Of a stretch of DNA of 64,000 nt, positions 1 through 13,677 are shown piece after piece. The notes under the pieces were generated by a model. The model searched no databases. It saw only the letters and a list, made by a program, of their open reading frames with translations, and was not told where the DNA came from. Source of the stretch: Aphelocoma coerulescens (Eukaryota; Chordata; Aves; Passeriformes; Corvidae); contig NC_091014.1 of NCBI RefSeq assembly GCF_041296385.1, positions 11,011,578 to 11,075,577 of the forward strand. The letters run 5' to 3'. Position 1 is the stretch's first letter, and each line of letters opens with the position of its first letter. The position numbers and the translations under genes are program-made.

Positions 1-1606
1 ATCAATTTGTAACCCCGTAGTCCATCAATCAGTAATAGACCTTTTGTACTCTTTATGCTACAACAGCAATTATATTCTGCTTGCTTATTTCCCCCTCCCC
101 CCCAGTGCTCTATATAATGTGTGAGCACTTGATGATAATTAATGAGTTTTATCCTCACAACAAGGTAGGAGGTATTGTATTCCCATTTTTTACATCTCGT
201 AGGAAGATAATGGCCAAACTTGTAATTTAATACAGGTCTCCCAGGTTTTCATCCATTGTCCTTTTCCCAAGAACCCTTTCAGTTTGATATATTGCAGCCT
301 GTTTGTGCACTTTAATTTGCAGGTGTCAACAGCTTGTTGTATTTGGACAAATGCTGCAGTGCTTATATTGGACAACTGAGTAGTCCCACATTAAGCTGCT
401 CTTTCTCATTAGTTCTCATATTGCTTTTCCTGTTTTCTCATCTTGTCCTTTGTACCCCTACCTTATTTATAGTAATTTTGCTTCACTGCTCAATTCTTCT
501 CTCTTCTTTATATTGGTCTCCATTTTATTTCCAGTTATTCCACATCTTGTTTACAGATTCTTCCTAATTTTTTTTTCTGTTTCCTTGTGTTCAAATAATC
601 CACAACTCCACCATGCACTGAATTGCTCAGTTGCCTAATTTTCTTTTATCCCAAATTCTTTCCTTAATGTTTCTCTCATCTCCTCTTTGCATCTTGCTCC
701 TTTTCCAAAATTTTTAGTGTAATTTCTTATCATGGTTTTATAAAGTTTTTCCTGCACAAGATAAAACAGCCTAAGGAAATGAAGACTGAATTTTTTCAAT
801 GATTTATTGGAAAGAACTAAGTATTACAAGTAAAGAAATGTCTCTAACATGAAACCAGCCTCACATCATTGGAAGTCTGCAGTTTCCCTGTAGTCCCTAG
901 GTTTGAATTGGGAGCAGACAGTTGCATCTCCTGGCAAGAGTTGTGTCCCTAGTTAGCAAAACTGATTTACTAGACATTTCCTTCATGCAGGCTCATATTG
1001 GTTTGCAGTCATAACTAACAGGGCTGTGGTCCTTGTGCAATTATTGACCATGTACTAACTGACAGCAGCACTTTTAATTTTATTTTACTGAATTACTGTA
1101 AAATTATGGGTCCCTTTGGGCAGTAAGTATCTGCACAAAGTGTGGACCCACAATGTGACTAGGAGTCAATATGCAGATTCCACTAGAGCCAAAAATCTGG
1201 AGCATGCCTACGGTTGATTTTCAAAAAAATATGGTTTTTGTTGCTTTATAATAATACTTTATAATACTTTATAATAAAGAAGGAAGGAATCTTTTAAAAC
1301 CGATAAGCTGTCTGTGCCTTAGGTTTAGGAATTTTTCCTAATTCAGTGGTGCTTTGTTATTTTGGAATAATTTGTGAAACATTAGCTCTCTCGGAGTTTA
1401 AACTGCAGCATAAATGTAGCTATCAAGTTGAGGTTTTATAGATACTGATGAAAAGAAATCTACATCAAATTGAATACTGTTGAAAAAATTAGAAAGCCTA
1501 GTTAGTTTTGAATGTAAATTCTTCAGAAAAATCATGGTGTGTTTTAACAAACATTTTAGAAAACAAAATAATTTCCACCCCTCCATTTTTTAATTTTTTT
1601 AAATAG

Positions 1607-1730
1607 GAAGTTATGAATAAGCATTGGGCAGAAGTAAGCAGAGACCAGAATGGCATATTCCTTGTGGATTTGCTTCTTCCCAAGAAGAGACTTGGAGGTT
1701 TAGAGGCACTGACAGTGATTATGGAAGTTT
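1607..1730 (-). mobile_element. Possible antisense LTR fragment
   Basis: On the minus strand, TCAATAAACTTCCATAATCA is followed by a CAGTGCCTCTAAACCTCCAA block and AAGTCTCTTCTTGGGAAGAA. An AATAAA signal followed by a short R/U5-like segment would suit an LTR 3' end. No paired terminus or target duplication was found. An alternative reading as an exon-like plus-strand segment is discussed under findings. Confidence 0.3.
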
Positions 1731-4157
1731 ATTGAGTCTCTGCTTATACCCTTACACAAGTCTTGCCTTTTCTACTGCTTCATGGTATCAAGGTTGCAAA
1801 ATCAGCTTATATGTGCACCTATGATTAATTTAATAAAGAGAATTCTGTTAATGATTTATCTCAGGTTTACTTGCAAACAAGTCTGAACCTAGTGCAGATT
1901 TGATCAAAGAAATGCTGGTTTGTTTTCTGTTTTCCTCCAGCCACAAGAATTCAGGAGTTTCCTGGCTTTTCGCCTTATAACATACATTGAAAAATGGCCC
2001 ATTTATTTATTTTATTCTAGTTTGATATTTTATGTATTTTATAAATGGACATCAGAAAAGAAAAGTTTCCTCTGTAACCCAGTGTTTCAGGAGCTGTGTG
2101 TTGGGTCAGGTAGAGCCCTTGAGGGGGAGATGGCACCTGAGTGTGATCAGTTTGGAGGAGTGTCTGGAACTGAGGCAGGGCAGATGGGGGACTCCAGTGA
2201 TCAAGTCTCAAAGGAGACAGGTATGAAAAGATTTCTAGAGACTGAAAGGGTGATGCCAGATTTCTGCAAGTCCAGCAGCTGTCAGTTGCTGGATTGAAAA
2301 TTGAAACTGAGTGTAATGGCTGGCCCTGACACTACATGGAAGGCTGGGACAGTGACTGCTTTTGCATGTCATCCAACAGATAGAGATTTCCTCTGGCTTT
2401 TCAAGGCTTTTAAACCCGCTTCTGATAAGACAGAACTTTTAGAAAGCTCTGCATGTGTAAGAGTAGTCTATCTCAGTGCTTTCCCTGTGTCTGGATGCAA
2501 GCATGCAAATAACCAAATCAGTCTTACCATCTGGGTTTAGCTAACGGTGGACTTCAAAACATCAGGTTTTTCCTGAGCTAAAGCTACTGACGTTTCAGTG
2601 TTTCATAGACAGTGAAGGACAGGCACTTCCAATAGGAAATTTATCTCAAATAATTTAGAATGGGCTTAAGTGCTAAGCTGTAGAGGATGTAGGCTCCTTT
2701 TGCAATAGGGCAGCCTAGCAATAGTAACCAGCTAACTTCCCTAGCTCCCTCAGGTCTCTTATTCCTTCTGCTTTCATTGTATGACAACCAATATGGTTTG
2801 ACATTACAGTCATAAATATGATGTGTTGTGTTTTCATCTTTGCTTTGTCCTTTCCTGCTTCAATACTGAAGAAATATTTTAAATAAGTCATAAAAGATTT
2901 GCTCCAGCTATTCTCATTTATGATAAGCGGGCAAAGTCTATGTCATAGCAATTGGAAAATCTAGATAGATAACTCCACAATAACTGTGATTTGCACACCC
3001 CTGCAAGAAGGTGCCAACAAGTAGGTGTTGTACATACAACATATCTGTTTAGAGCTTATTTTTATGACTGCTATTCTTCATGTGTGTAAGTTGCAGCTAC
3101 TTTTAGATTTACTTTCTTCTCTGTCTGAACTACCAAGGTTTTTAACCTGGCCAAGGTGTCGCATGTATCAGATTAAGTAATATTTACATGGATCTAAATA
3201 CCTAGTTCTCATATTTTCTGTTTGTCACATCTTTTGATGGTATATGGTAGAGTTAGGCATGTGAAAATTTCACTGGAAAACATAATTTATCACTTGTTCT
3301 AGAAAAAATTTTGTACATTCTTGGAGAATTATGATACTGAAATGGGCTAATGAGTAAATTTGTAAATAGATTGAAATACTAATTGAGTGGTGCTTCATGG
3401 AGATATTTTGAATTTGAACTCTTTGAGAACTTGGGCTGCATCTGTCCCAGTTACTTTGATTTTTAGCAATATGGCATGGATCCTATTGAGTTTTTGTTTG
3501 TTTTGGTTTCTCACTGTAATGGGTATTAGCTGCACACACAAATGCCTTATTCTAGCCTTTTTTTTGATGCAGACAGAGGAAATATTTTGACAGGGTAGTT
3601 TGCTCTTAGACTTATATAGACCGTAAGAGGGAAATAAATTTGTGCTAGTATAAATTATGTCTTTCATTATGAAACACTGTCAGAGTAGGACTGTTGATAG
3701 ACCTGTGTAGGGAGTATTTTGATAACTTTAGACAAATTGCATTAGAACAAAATCTGTAGTAAATGTCATATTTTCAACTATATTCTAATTTTTATTACAT
3801 TTATATCTTGAATATTAACCTATATCTTTTGGTAGTGGAATGTATTGCTTGGAATTAATACTTAAGTCTATAACAAACCCAATGTTTTATGAAATGAGGA
3901 GGGAAAATTTTGTAGATTTACAGACTCCCTAACTCATTCCATTTTCAGAAAAACTTCCTAGTTGTTGTACTTTTTGTTTCCTAAGAATATTCCAAGCCTC
4001 TTTCCTGTGCTTCTCAAATATGCAATATATTCATAGATGTTCCTCTTATAAGTTACTATATTCTAGGTAGCAAAGAACATACTTACTTTGGTACATATAT
4101 TGAAAAAGTTTAATTTGAATTAACATGTTTTAAAATGAAGTGCCATAAAAAGGTAGA

Positions 4158-4177
4158 TTTTTTTTTTTTTTTTTTTT
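4158..4177. repeat. Poly-T, T20
   Basis: Twenty consecutive T (poly-A on the minus strand), with no recognisable retroposon beside it. Confidence 0.95.
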
Positions 4178-7100
4178 AAATACAGCAATTTACTTGTACT
4201 TCAGGGAGTTGCTTCTTGTACATTGCAGTGTATAATAAAAAGAATACTTATGGCCAAAATAGACACTTCTTGCTGTAGTGAAGGTTCTGTTATAGAAATG
4301 AATTCTGTCATAATAGAACACACAGTGTTTTATTTTTCATGCATGGGGAGGAGTGAGTAAGCAGGAAAACCATATTTTTTATGTTTTTGTCTTTCATCTG
4401 TTCATTATTCTTTATATACAAGAGAATTTACTAATTTTAGTATTATGGTATTTTGACTTTCAGATCTTTTAGGAAAATTCAAGTGTTCTTGCTGTGCACA
4501 TTTCTCTCTTACACCAGGAATCCTGTGTTATCTAACAGGGTGGTTTGGATGCCATTCTTTGGAAATCATTGGATCTGATAGTTGAGGGAATGATTGATGT
4601 TGTCTTCTTTAGTAATAAGACTTTTTGCATTGTTTAAAAGAGAATGTGTTTCTTTTACCAAGTATCACTGGGAAACATGTCAAGTCTTTCCATTTCAAGG
4701 TCTTACAGGTAAGCTTGAGTACAGCCCACGGGGGAAAAAAAGGCATTCCTTTGAGCTTCCTATTGCAGTTATAATGATCTATTGCCACAGGAAGCAAGGG
4801 TTTCTTCTTTTTTTTCTTTTTGATTTTTTCCCTTTTTTTTTCAGTATTATGATTAAAAACGTAGGTGTCAGGTTTATATTCCTTTATTCAAATTTGGGCA
4901 AGTCTTCCCTTCTCCCAAATGAATATATGTTCGAGCTTGAAATGAAAAATACATGATAATGAAATAAATGACTGCCCCAAAGCTATCTCCTACCTGTGAA
5001 ACTGGGTTATGAAATAGTAATGGCAAGAGTGATAACTGTAGGTGCCAGTGTCCTAAAAAAGATGAGAATGTTCTTAACGTGGAGAATCCTACCTTGAAGG
5101 CAAATTTGCACAAAGGAGCAGTGCTTGAAGTTTCCCCATGGAAGCTGAGTTTATGCCATGTCAAAGATCAGAATTCAACCCTAAAGCTAGTGATTCATCA
5201 GTTTAATGGAAAATTTCTTGCTTCAGGATATTTCCTAGTAATATCAAATGCATGACTGATAACAATTGCAGTGAATGCAGTGTAATTGTTTATCGGTAAA
5301 TAAAAGTAGCACAAAAAGTTGAACTTGTCTTAGATGTTTATAGCACTTGCAACAGTGAGTTTTAGCAAGCATTCTATTGCCTGATTACAGATACCAGTGT
5401 TGTACGAGTGTTCTGATGTGTTGCTTTGAAGTGTGTGGGTCACACTGAGACTTTTAAGTTGAACAAAACAGAACAAATTACTCAATCTGTTTTCGTATGA
5501 ATGGTCAAAGGTGGAGGTAGGCTTTGAAAATTCCAAATCAGATCAAGAATCCTGTAAAGGAGCACTTAAAATATTTTAATACTTAAAGGAAATTCTCTGT
5601 GGTGATGTGGTGTTTAGTTTAGTGTAGGTGATGAAATACAGGTCCTGTTCCAGCCCTGCCGCTGACTGCAAATAGGAGCATTTCTGAATCAGCTGATGCA
5701 ATCTGCAAAGGGCCAGATCACATTCCCTGGCCTTTCCATAGAGCCATTCTCAACATGTTCTGTCCTAGTTGTTTTTTTGGAGAAATGATGGGGAAAAAAA
5801 ACAGATTGAAGAAGACAATCATATCTATTATCATCAACAGAGTTGAAATCTTCCCGTGTTTTTAGTGTTGGTGTGTAAAATGGTACATTAAAGGTATTCT
5901 TGAAGCTCTTTTTATGGTGTGTATTGAAAATAAATTTTAATCCAGTGGGTAATCACATTGTCCAGATCTAAAAACTTTTGAACTCAAACTTCAACTGGCC
6001 TTTTATGTAAGTATTTTAATTTGGAGACTTTAAGAACTTTCGAAATCTACAGGTTGATCTGTTCTTTGTTTTGGTTGTGCTTTCTTGTTTGTGTGTTTGG
6101 TTTTTTCTCTTCTGACATATTTCTTTACTTGGACAGGTTATCCTTCTCAAATTTCCCTTAGTTCCTGTGAATGCTATTCTTCTACATTATTATATTGTTA
6201 GGATTTGGCCATACTAGTGTTTTTAAAAATCATATAAATAGTCTTACACAGTATTATGGCAGTTTACTTAAATTATTGTATGGCATTTAGTCTGCAGGGA
6301 AAGTCTGTGGCCCATAGGTCAGTGAATGGTTTAGTGTTACCTACAGCCTTTATCTACCTAGATACAGCTGTGATTTAATTAGTGAAAAGCTGCATTAAAT
6401 TTGTGCGACCACAAATTAGCGAGTGGTGCTTATACAGTGTTTCCAGCCCCATTAGTGGGGGAAAAAAAGTAGATTAATAGGGCTTCTGCAGGTCATGTAG
6501 TCCAGCCTCCTTCTCAAAGCAGGTTTGTACTGTTATTAATGTTGTTATTGACACAGAAGATGGTACAAATTAAGAAGAAGGAGGAATAGAAAATTAGTAT
6601 GCTGCAGGATGTACAAAATCTGGACCTAACTAGTATGACTGAAGATAAGAATGCACTGTGAAACAGGATCAGTTGATGGCTTAGCAAAGCATGGCAAAGA
6701 CAACTGCATCAGATGAAAAAAATCAAATTAATTAAATGTTCACATTCAGTTGGTATTATAAAGAATACCCAATGAAGCATTACGATGATTTAGCAGTTCT
6801 TGTTCTCCAGGGATATGATCTTTAATCAGATATGGGGATGGTAAAATGTAGACAGTGTAATTTATTCCAATAAGAGTAGAAAAGTTCCTAGTTTGGAATT
6901 TAATTGGGTGATGTATGAAAAATCTAAATTCTCTAGAGTGCATTTTGGTCTTGAAATTTAGACGACTATGTATTTTTATCAACAATGGATATTTTTATTT
7001 TATTTCATATGTTTGAGTACTCTAACGGGATGTGAAACATCAGTGAAGGAGGCTGAATTTTAAAGGATTTTTTGTTTGTTTGTTTAATAATTAACTGGGT

Positions 7101-7370
7101 TCTTCTGAACTGCTAATAGCATTTCAATCACTTAAAATGAGATTTTCTTTTCTTCTAATATGACCCTGTATTCTTACTGCTGTCTAATGATACTGTCTTA
7201 TCCAGTCAAGCCACTGTTACAGTCAGTGCTGAAGCAGGCGGTTCTGTGCAACACCTGATAATTTAAGGGCAGGTCATCAACCCCTGTGTTTTCCCACACC
7301 ATCACCCCATTTAGAAGAGGACTGGGATGGGGCATTCAGATGGGATTACGTGTCATGATTCCTGATCTCA

Positions 7371-8021
7371 TGACCAGTTTGGTCAGATTTAGAAATATAT
7401 CCTCTGAGAGAAGGCACAACCACCCCTTCGCCCCCCCCCCACCAGGTTCGGGAAAAAATAAATTTTCCCCGAAGGAAAGTGAAGGAGATAAAAACTATTT
7501 ATTTACCAAACACACGGGAAAAGGATAATAATGCTAAATAATAAAATGTTATGCTGTGGAAGAAAAACCTGGGAAAGTGTTTGACTCCTTCCTTTGGTCT
7601 CCTCGGAGCTGGGGCTTGGCCCAGGGCTAGGCCCTCTGTGCCCGGTGGAAAGTCCTCCCGATGTGCTCTGAGGTTGACAGCAGTCCTGTAGAAAAGGGAT
7701 AAAATCTGGAATTCCAGGGAAGGAAAAGCAAAGTCCAACTCTCAGTCCCTCTCTCCGGAGAACAAGAAACTGAAACAACTGGCCAAAAGCTGACTGGAAA
7801 GCAGCAACCCGGGTGCTTCCTCGCTCCTGTGCCACAGCTGGGGAAAAAAACCTGCTATTTTTCTGTGACCTTGAACAAGCTGCAAATTGCTTTGCAAAAG
7901 TTTTGCTCAGTTTTTTCCTTCCCCCTCTCAGGCTCAGTTTAGAGGCATAGAAAGGCAGAAAAATTAATTTCTGGGCATAGGCAGCGATATGGGATACACA
8001 TCATAAGGTCACCCCAAGACA
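7371..8021 (-). mobile_element. Solo LTR of a bird endogenous retrovirus, family 1, copy A (minus)
   Basis: About 651 bp, nearly colinear with the reverse complement of 55689-56333. On the minus strand it begins TGTCTTGGGGTGACCTTATG and ends ACTGGTCA, the TG...CA of an LTR. The minus-strand poly(A) signal AATAAA is at 7498-7503, and a GC-richer block precedes it at about 7560-7830. No gag, pol or env sequence flanks it, so it is a solo LTR or an isolated terminal piece. A 110-codon minus frame inside it (7503-7835) matches a frame in the other copy only because the copies are homologous; it has no known domain. I could not find a clean target-site duplication, and a C-run at 7429-7440 has probably changed. 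Family name not assigned. Confidence 0.72.
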
Positions 8022-8116
8022 GATGTATAACACAGGAGGGATATGGAAATGCTGCCTGAAACTTCAGAAATGGAAGGGATGGCTTTAGGGACCACTGAGG
8101 CTTGTCAGACGTGTGT

Positions 8117-8204
8117 GTCCATGGGACCAGATGAGAGGGATCCAGGGGTGCTGATGTCATGAAGCAACTCTCCATCATCCTTGAAACACTGTGACTGGAG
8201 AGGT
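8117..8204 (+). mobile_element. CR1 LINE fragment, ORF2 reverse-transcriptase region (plus)
   Basis: The sequence from TCCATGGGACCAGATGAGAG through GGTGCTGATGTC to CTCTCCATCATCCTTGAAAC follows the CR1 ORF2 segment that encodes the GPDGIHPRVLRELADVI-like block of the reverse transcriptase. Small deletions shift the frame, so it is not coding. It lies about 100 bp right of LTR copy A. It is only about 90 bp and isolated, so the element is badly eroded. Confidence 0.55.
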
Positions 8205-8751
8205 TTTTGAAGACTTTGGGGTGGGGAAGTCACATTTATCTTTAGGAAGATAAATAAGTCTTATATTTCTTATGTGTTTAAATATTTAAATACACATTTC
8301 ATTTTACCTGTCATTGTAGTTCAAGAGAAAATAGGACAGGACAGAAATTAATTTTTGCATACTGATATTAGTACAGCAGACTCTGTGCAGATTTTTAGTG
8401 AAGGTCAGATATAATCTGTAATAATTAAAAAAAGAAATTTTCTCTAATTCCTTTATTACTATCTTTTAATCTTAAGGGTGTTTTGTTGTGGGTTTTTTTT
8501 TAGCTTATTGAAAAATGATATTTTAAGAATGTTCCTTTTTGTCAGAAATTAAGAAAATTAAATCTTATTACTTGAATCATGGTATTTAAGGCACCCTCAT
8601 AGATGTAGTGTCAACTCTTTCGAATACAAGAGGGCTTCCAGAAGCTTGGATTTCTGTTTTCAAAATCTTTCCACCTGAAGAAATTGGGAAAATCCAGACA
8701 TTTTCATCTGTTTCTCTAGAATACAATTCACTGAAATGCTACAAGATTTTT

Positions 8752-9066
8752 ACAGAATCATGGAACAGTTTTGATTGGAAGGAACTTTTAAAGTTCATCT
8801 ACTCCAAGCCCATGCAACAGGCAGGGGCATCTTCAACTAGATCAGGTTGCTCGGAGCTCAAACCAACCTAAATTTCAATGTTTCCAGGGATGGAGTCATC
8901 TACCACTTCTCTGGGCAACCTGTCCCAGAGTTTCACCACCCTCATCTCTAAATACTTCTTCCTTATATCTGGTTGGAATCTACCCTCTTTTAGTTGTAAA
9001 CCATTACTCTTTGTCCTCTCTCAAGAGGCCCTGCTAAAAAGTCTGTTCCCAGATTTCCAGGTCCCT
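8752..9066 (-). mobile_element. CR1 LINE 3' fragment (minus)
   Basis: The plus strand reads ACAGAATCATGGAACAG, then GATTGGAAGGAACTTTTAAAG, a CATGCAACAGGCAGGGGCATC block, GATCAGGTTGCTCGGAGCTC, CCAGGGATGGAGTCATCTAC, and TCTGGGCAACCTGTCCCAGAG. This is the reverse complement of the CR1 3' end, including the end of ORF2 and the 3' UTR. The 3' terminus of the element is at 8752. It is 5'-truncated like nearly all CR1 copies and heavily mutated. Two short plus frames across it (8608-8871, 8878-9123) are shadows. Confidence 0.88.
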
Positions 9067-9477
9067 ACATTTGATAAATTAATTACATCAAATATTCATT
9101 TATTCATGAAACCAAAGTCATGATGCATAGAATTGTGTGACTCGGTCAGGATACAAATAAAAAGAAAACACTATTATGTTTGAGATATATAATAATTTTG
9201 TGTATATTTAAAAGTTCTCATCAGAAGCTGTGAACCATAAAGGTCAGATAAATGAATGCACAACCTCCCATAAAATATCACATAGTCTTGTATACAGTAA
9301 ACAGGGACAAGCCTGTGAGCAGCTGCAGAGAAATTATCACAGCCAAAAGATCGTTGCATTCATAAAAATAGCCTAAGAGGAAAATAAATACTTTTAAATT
9401 ATTTTGATTCTGTATTTGGTACACACTGACATTACCCAGTTGGCAGAACACTGGAAATAAAATGAATCCTGTAAGAA

Positions 9478-9509
9478 TTTTTTTTTTATTTTTTTTTTTT
9501 TTTTTTTTT
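9478..9509. repeat. Poly-T, T10-A-T21
   Basis: Thirty-two bases of T with a single A at 9488. No adjacent retroposon body was recognised. Confidence 0.95.
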
Positions 9510-11080
9510 AGATATCAGTACTCAAGCCAGAGTTCCATTTGTTTTGTCATTGACTTATAGTAACCAATTGATGCATAAGAAGCATATGGAAACATTAAAA
9601 CATATGGAAACAGTAAAAGCACTGAAAGCAATTTATATTGGATATAATGGTCCTTGAAAATGACACACTGACAGATGCAAATATAGAACTATTTTCCTAC
9701 TAAATTCCCTCCTATTTCCCTTTCTGAAGCTACCCAGACCCTATTTATATTTTTTTTTAAATATATGTTTTCTTATATGTGCAAATATGCATATGTATAT
9801 ATTCTTATGTTTAACACCTCCCTGTTGTATAACAGAAAAATAAGAATATTTTGGTTCTGAGCCAACTGTTTTCTTCTTTTATTTGTAATTCTTTTAATTG
9901 GTTTGTCCCTCGGAGTAGACAGAAGGATGTCACTTAAAATCATCATGTTGCAAAGTCAAGGCCACAGTCCCCCACTGACACAGAGTGAAAACAATAGAAA
10001 CTCTCCACAGTTCTGTCAAAACCACCTGAACACACTCAGCAGTTTTCCCGCAGCTGGAAAATCACATCTTATGAAAAGGAAATGAAAAAAGTTATCAGAA
10101 GGCAATGCACTCATTACATTATCTAAAATGCAGTGAAAGTGCTGTGGCTATTACAAATGCATTCTAGCTGCTCTTCAAAATTAACTCCTCATGCTTAGAA
10201 GAGCTGTTCCCAGCCCTTGCTTGATGCAGGCATTTGCTGAGCTGTGTGCTTCAAGCAACATCCCATATTACTCTCTCCATTAAGTGCAGCTGTAACTTTT
10301 TAATGGGACCACAAGCATTTTCAGAGGGGCTGTGTATGTAGTTCTACTGGATTATTTTCCTCAGGGAGGAAAAAAACCAAGCAAAACAGAAAAACTGACT
10401 AAAACAGAAAAAGAAAAAAAAGAGTACAGAACTGAGCATAGGAGGATTTCTATGCTTATGTTGTATGTGACAGTGTTCATTTGTACAGAGTAGATCTGGG
10501 AGATAATTAAAAGAAGTGAGCCTCAATTATTTAAAAATTTGCATTTAGAAATTTCAGCAGATGTTCAGGAATAAAAACCAGGCTGAAACCTAGAGATGAA
10601 AATATAAAACTTTTGGAATTCTGCAAGGTAAGACAGGAAGGAATCACAGAGCAAGAATTTTGATGTCCCTAAAACCACAGTGATTATAATTCCATCTCTA
10701 CATTCATTCCCTAAAATGGCATTGGTAAGGATAGAGAGGCTTTATGCAAAACACAGTCCCTGGATATGAAGGCAATGGAAAATATTATCAACCAATTCCT
10801 GTCTGTTTTACATAAATATGAAAGCAGGCAGATGTCATTGTTTCTGGCTAGATATCAGTTCAGGAATTGAAAGAAATCTACTTTTATTCTTTCATCACGA
10901 TGCTAAGTCTGTTATGATGCTTTGAGCAACTTCTACATTGTTCCTGAAAAGAATCTGCTTTCAGAAGACAACTGAAGATTGCTTCACTTTGATGGTGGGC
11001 TTTTTTGTATTTCATGGATGATTTTTTAAAAAAATAGTATCAGCTCTCTGGTTGTGAGTTTTCAACATCAGAAAAAATAA

Positions 11081-11181
11081 GTTTTATATTAATGTTTTAT
11101 ATTAATATATAATATAATATTATAATAATATTAATTAATATTAATTAATTAATAATATTAATTAATATATAATATTATAAA
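11081..11181. repeat. AT-rich palindromic block
   Basis: About 100 bp made almost only of A and T, built from TATTAAT/ATTAATA and ATATAATATTAT words. Both arms are self-complementary and complementary to each other (for example AATATATAATATAATATTAT on the left and ATTAATATATAATATTAT on the right), so the block can fold into hairpins. It is probably an expanded AT microsatellite. No gene feature is present. Confidence 0.8.
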
Positions 11182-13677
11182 AAGTCTTATATTAATGGAA
11201 AAACCTTCTCATTTCTACAATAACCAGTAATTTTCAACTAAATGAAAATTTATAAGTAGAGACAGAAAATCCACTCATCATCTTGCAGCTGTTGTGATGG
11301 AAAGTAACTGAATGCTGTGGCTGCCGTGAAATGGGCAGCTAAACTATGTCACAATTTCTTAAAATTATCTTTATCAATTTGATTTTAATGGATATTTTCT
11401 TTTCTGGCGACATCTTTTAATGATATTAAGCTTCCAGTTACCTCATGCAAATACATTAATTTATGTTCAGAAAGCCCTCTAGAGAGAAGTTGCATTATTT
11501 CTGTTATGCATTTGGCTTATAAAAAAGATGCAGAAAGTGCCCTCCAGTTTATTGTAGATCATGCCAAAAGTCATTTAGAAATGATTACAAAAAACAGCTG
11601 GAAAAAACCTCTCTTTTCTTGAGTTTTATCTGCTATATCAATTTCCTTTTGTTCTGATGGTGAGCAGTAGACACATGAAAAAAACCCAACTTTATTTATT
11701 AAAAAAAAAAAAAAGAAAAAGCCTTTAAATGGCACAAATGTGAACTGAAAAGAGAAATGAATTTTATCTACCTCTCAAGGGAGGAAGAAATTGGTCTGGA
11801 AATTCATTGCAGCAAAATGAGTGAGTTATTTTGCTGACTGTCAGTGGTAGGTACCAATGTAATGCAATAAGTGAGGGCCAGGTTTGAATAGATGGAAAAT
11901 TAATCTTCAGCCACTGTCTCCTGTGGGATTTTCTGTGCCAGTATTGATTACATTTCAGCTCCTGACTTGAGAGAGAACTTGGATGGAGTTGGATTTTAAT
12001 TATAATCACATGCAAGATCACTTTTCTGAAAACAAAGTTTAACTGGATATAAAACTGTACTGACACCACAATCTGTCAGGCTTTTTATAAAAATGCCAGA
12101 TTAAAATAATTAATAACATTGAGGTTTTCCTTTTTAATCATTCCTTTTTATCTTTTCTTTTTTTTTCTAACTTAGATGTAAGCTACTTGAAATTCATAAA
12201 TTTGCAAATGAAAACCAAATAGATTCATTTTCAGTATAAGGATCCACTATAAGTTTGGATGTGTAAGGCCTAGTACAGTATTTATTGGTCTTGCTGCTCA
12301 GAAGGTAGTGGCCCAATGGAATTCAGCACTAATTTGGCAATAATGGTTCTGATACTTACCTGTTGTGTTCAGACACCTTTAGATTTCCAGAACAAATTGT
12401 TCCTGTTAGAGGGTAACTTTGAAATTTTTACAGGATTTTGTCATTTTTTGTCTTTGGTTTTTGGGGCAGATTGATGTGTTGTTGCAGTATCAGAGCTGTA
12501 CATCACAAAATACTCCCAGGAAAGTCAACAAGAGCAGTGTGAAAGCATCTACATTACTATATGTAGTTTTAGATCCACTGCCCTGCATTAATTAGGTTGA
12601 GAAGAGTTTTTAGATTAATGTTTTTGGTTGTGTATCATGGAATATCGGTAGGAATAACAACAGACTCGGTCACAGTCTTTTTCAAGGGGACTTGTGCCAG
12701 TGTGTGGTATTAGAAATGCGAGAAGTAGATTTTATGTTGAAATTTTAAGGCATTCAGATCTTAATTAATTAAATATTTTCAATTTCAACAAAGTTTAATC
12801 AGATTTTGGCAGTAGACATGAAGCTTCTTTCATAGCATATGAGTGAATGGAAAGACTGAAAGGTTGTATTTATTAATTGGAATGAAATTGAAGTATCAAG
12901 CTCAAGAAATATAATCATCTTATGATTCGATGCTTCAGGAATTTCAAGCAAAAATCTAAACATATTGTAATATGAAAACTACTGTGCAAGACCTGCTAGG
13001 ATCAACTATATGGCACATTGTGTGATTCTTTGTTTTTTTGTAGAGCCAGAAGTTGAAATTTTGTGAACTTCGACTAGTCAGTCCCTTCCATCTCAGGATA
13101 TTCTATGTTCACGCCCTTTCTTTTTTACCATACCCATTCCCTCCCAAATATTTTTTCTGGAAATTTAGTTGAAAGAAATCTTTTGACATTTACTCATTCT
13201 GGTATTTTGGTGTTGTGATGTGGCCTGATGATTCCCAGTTCTTTTCTGAAGTGTTCTGTGAAGGCACTGAAGGTTTGTAGTCATTGCTACTAATTTCAGA
13301 AATAAGACTGTTAGAATTTTTTTTTAATCAAATGACTTTCCAACAGAAGAGAAACTTTTTTACATGAGTGATTGATGATTGAGATTGCATTTGCATAATT
13401 AGACAAATTCATTACTTTGAGCAGCATGAAGCTAAAAGATAACTTGTGAAAAGAACTCCAGAATTTGTGTAATGGTTAGCATTCCAGTTTTGGGGTATAA
13501 AATAAAATACAGAATAAAAAAACCTCAAGCAAACAACACAACAAAAACCTGTGAAAAATTGAACCAAATTACATTGTCTGAAGCTGTCATAGTGCTGTGT
13601 CATTTTAAATCATACAATGCATAAACTATTACTGATCCTGGCTCTAGTCTGCACCCTTCAAAATAAGTTATAATGGT

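Noticed and set aside
1920..2297. 125-codon plus-strand frame as a candidate coding exon
   Set aside because: Composition changes half way (hydrophobic, then Gly/Glu-rich), no family is recognisable, and no matching splice sites or neighbouring exon were found.
7503..7835. 110-codon minus frame with a homologous 84-codon frame at 55951-56205
   Set aside because: The similarity is explained by the two LTR copies being related. The frame runs through LTR sequence, has no known domain, and its reading length differs between copies.
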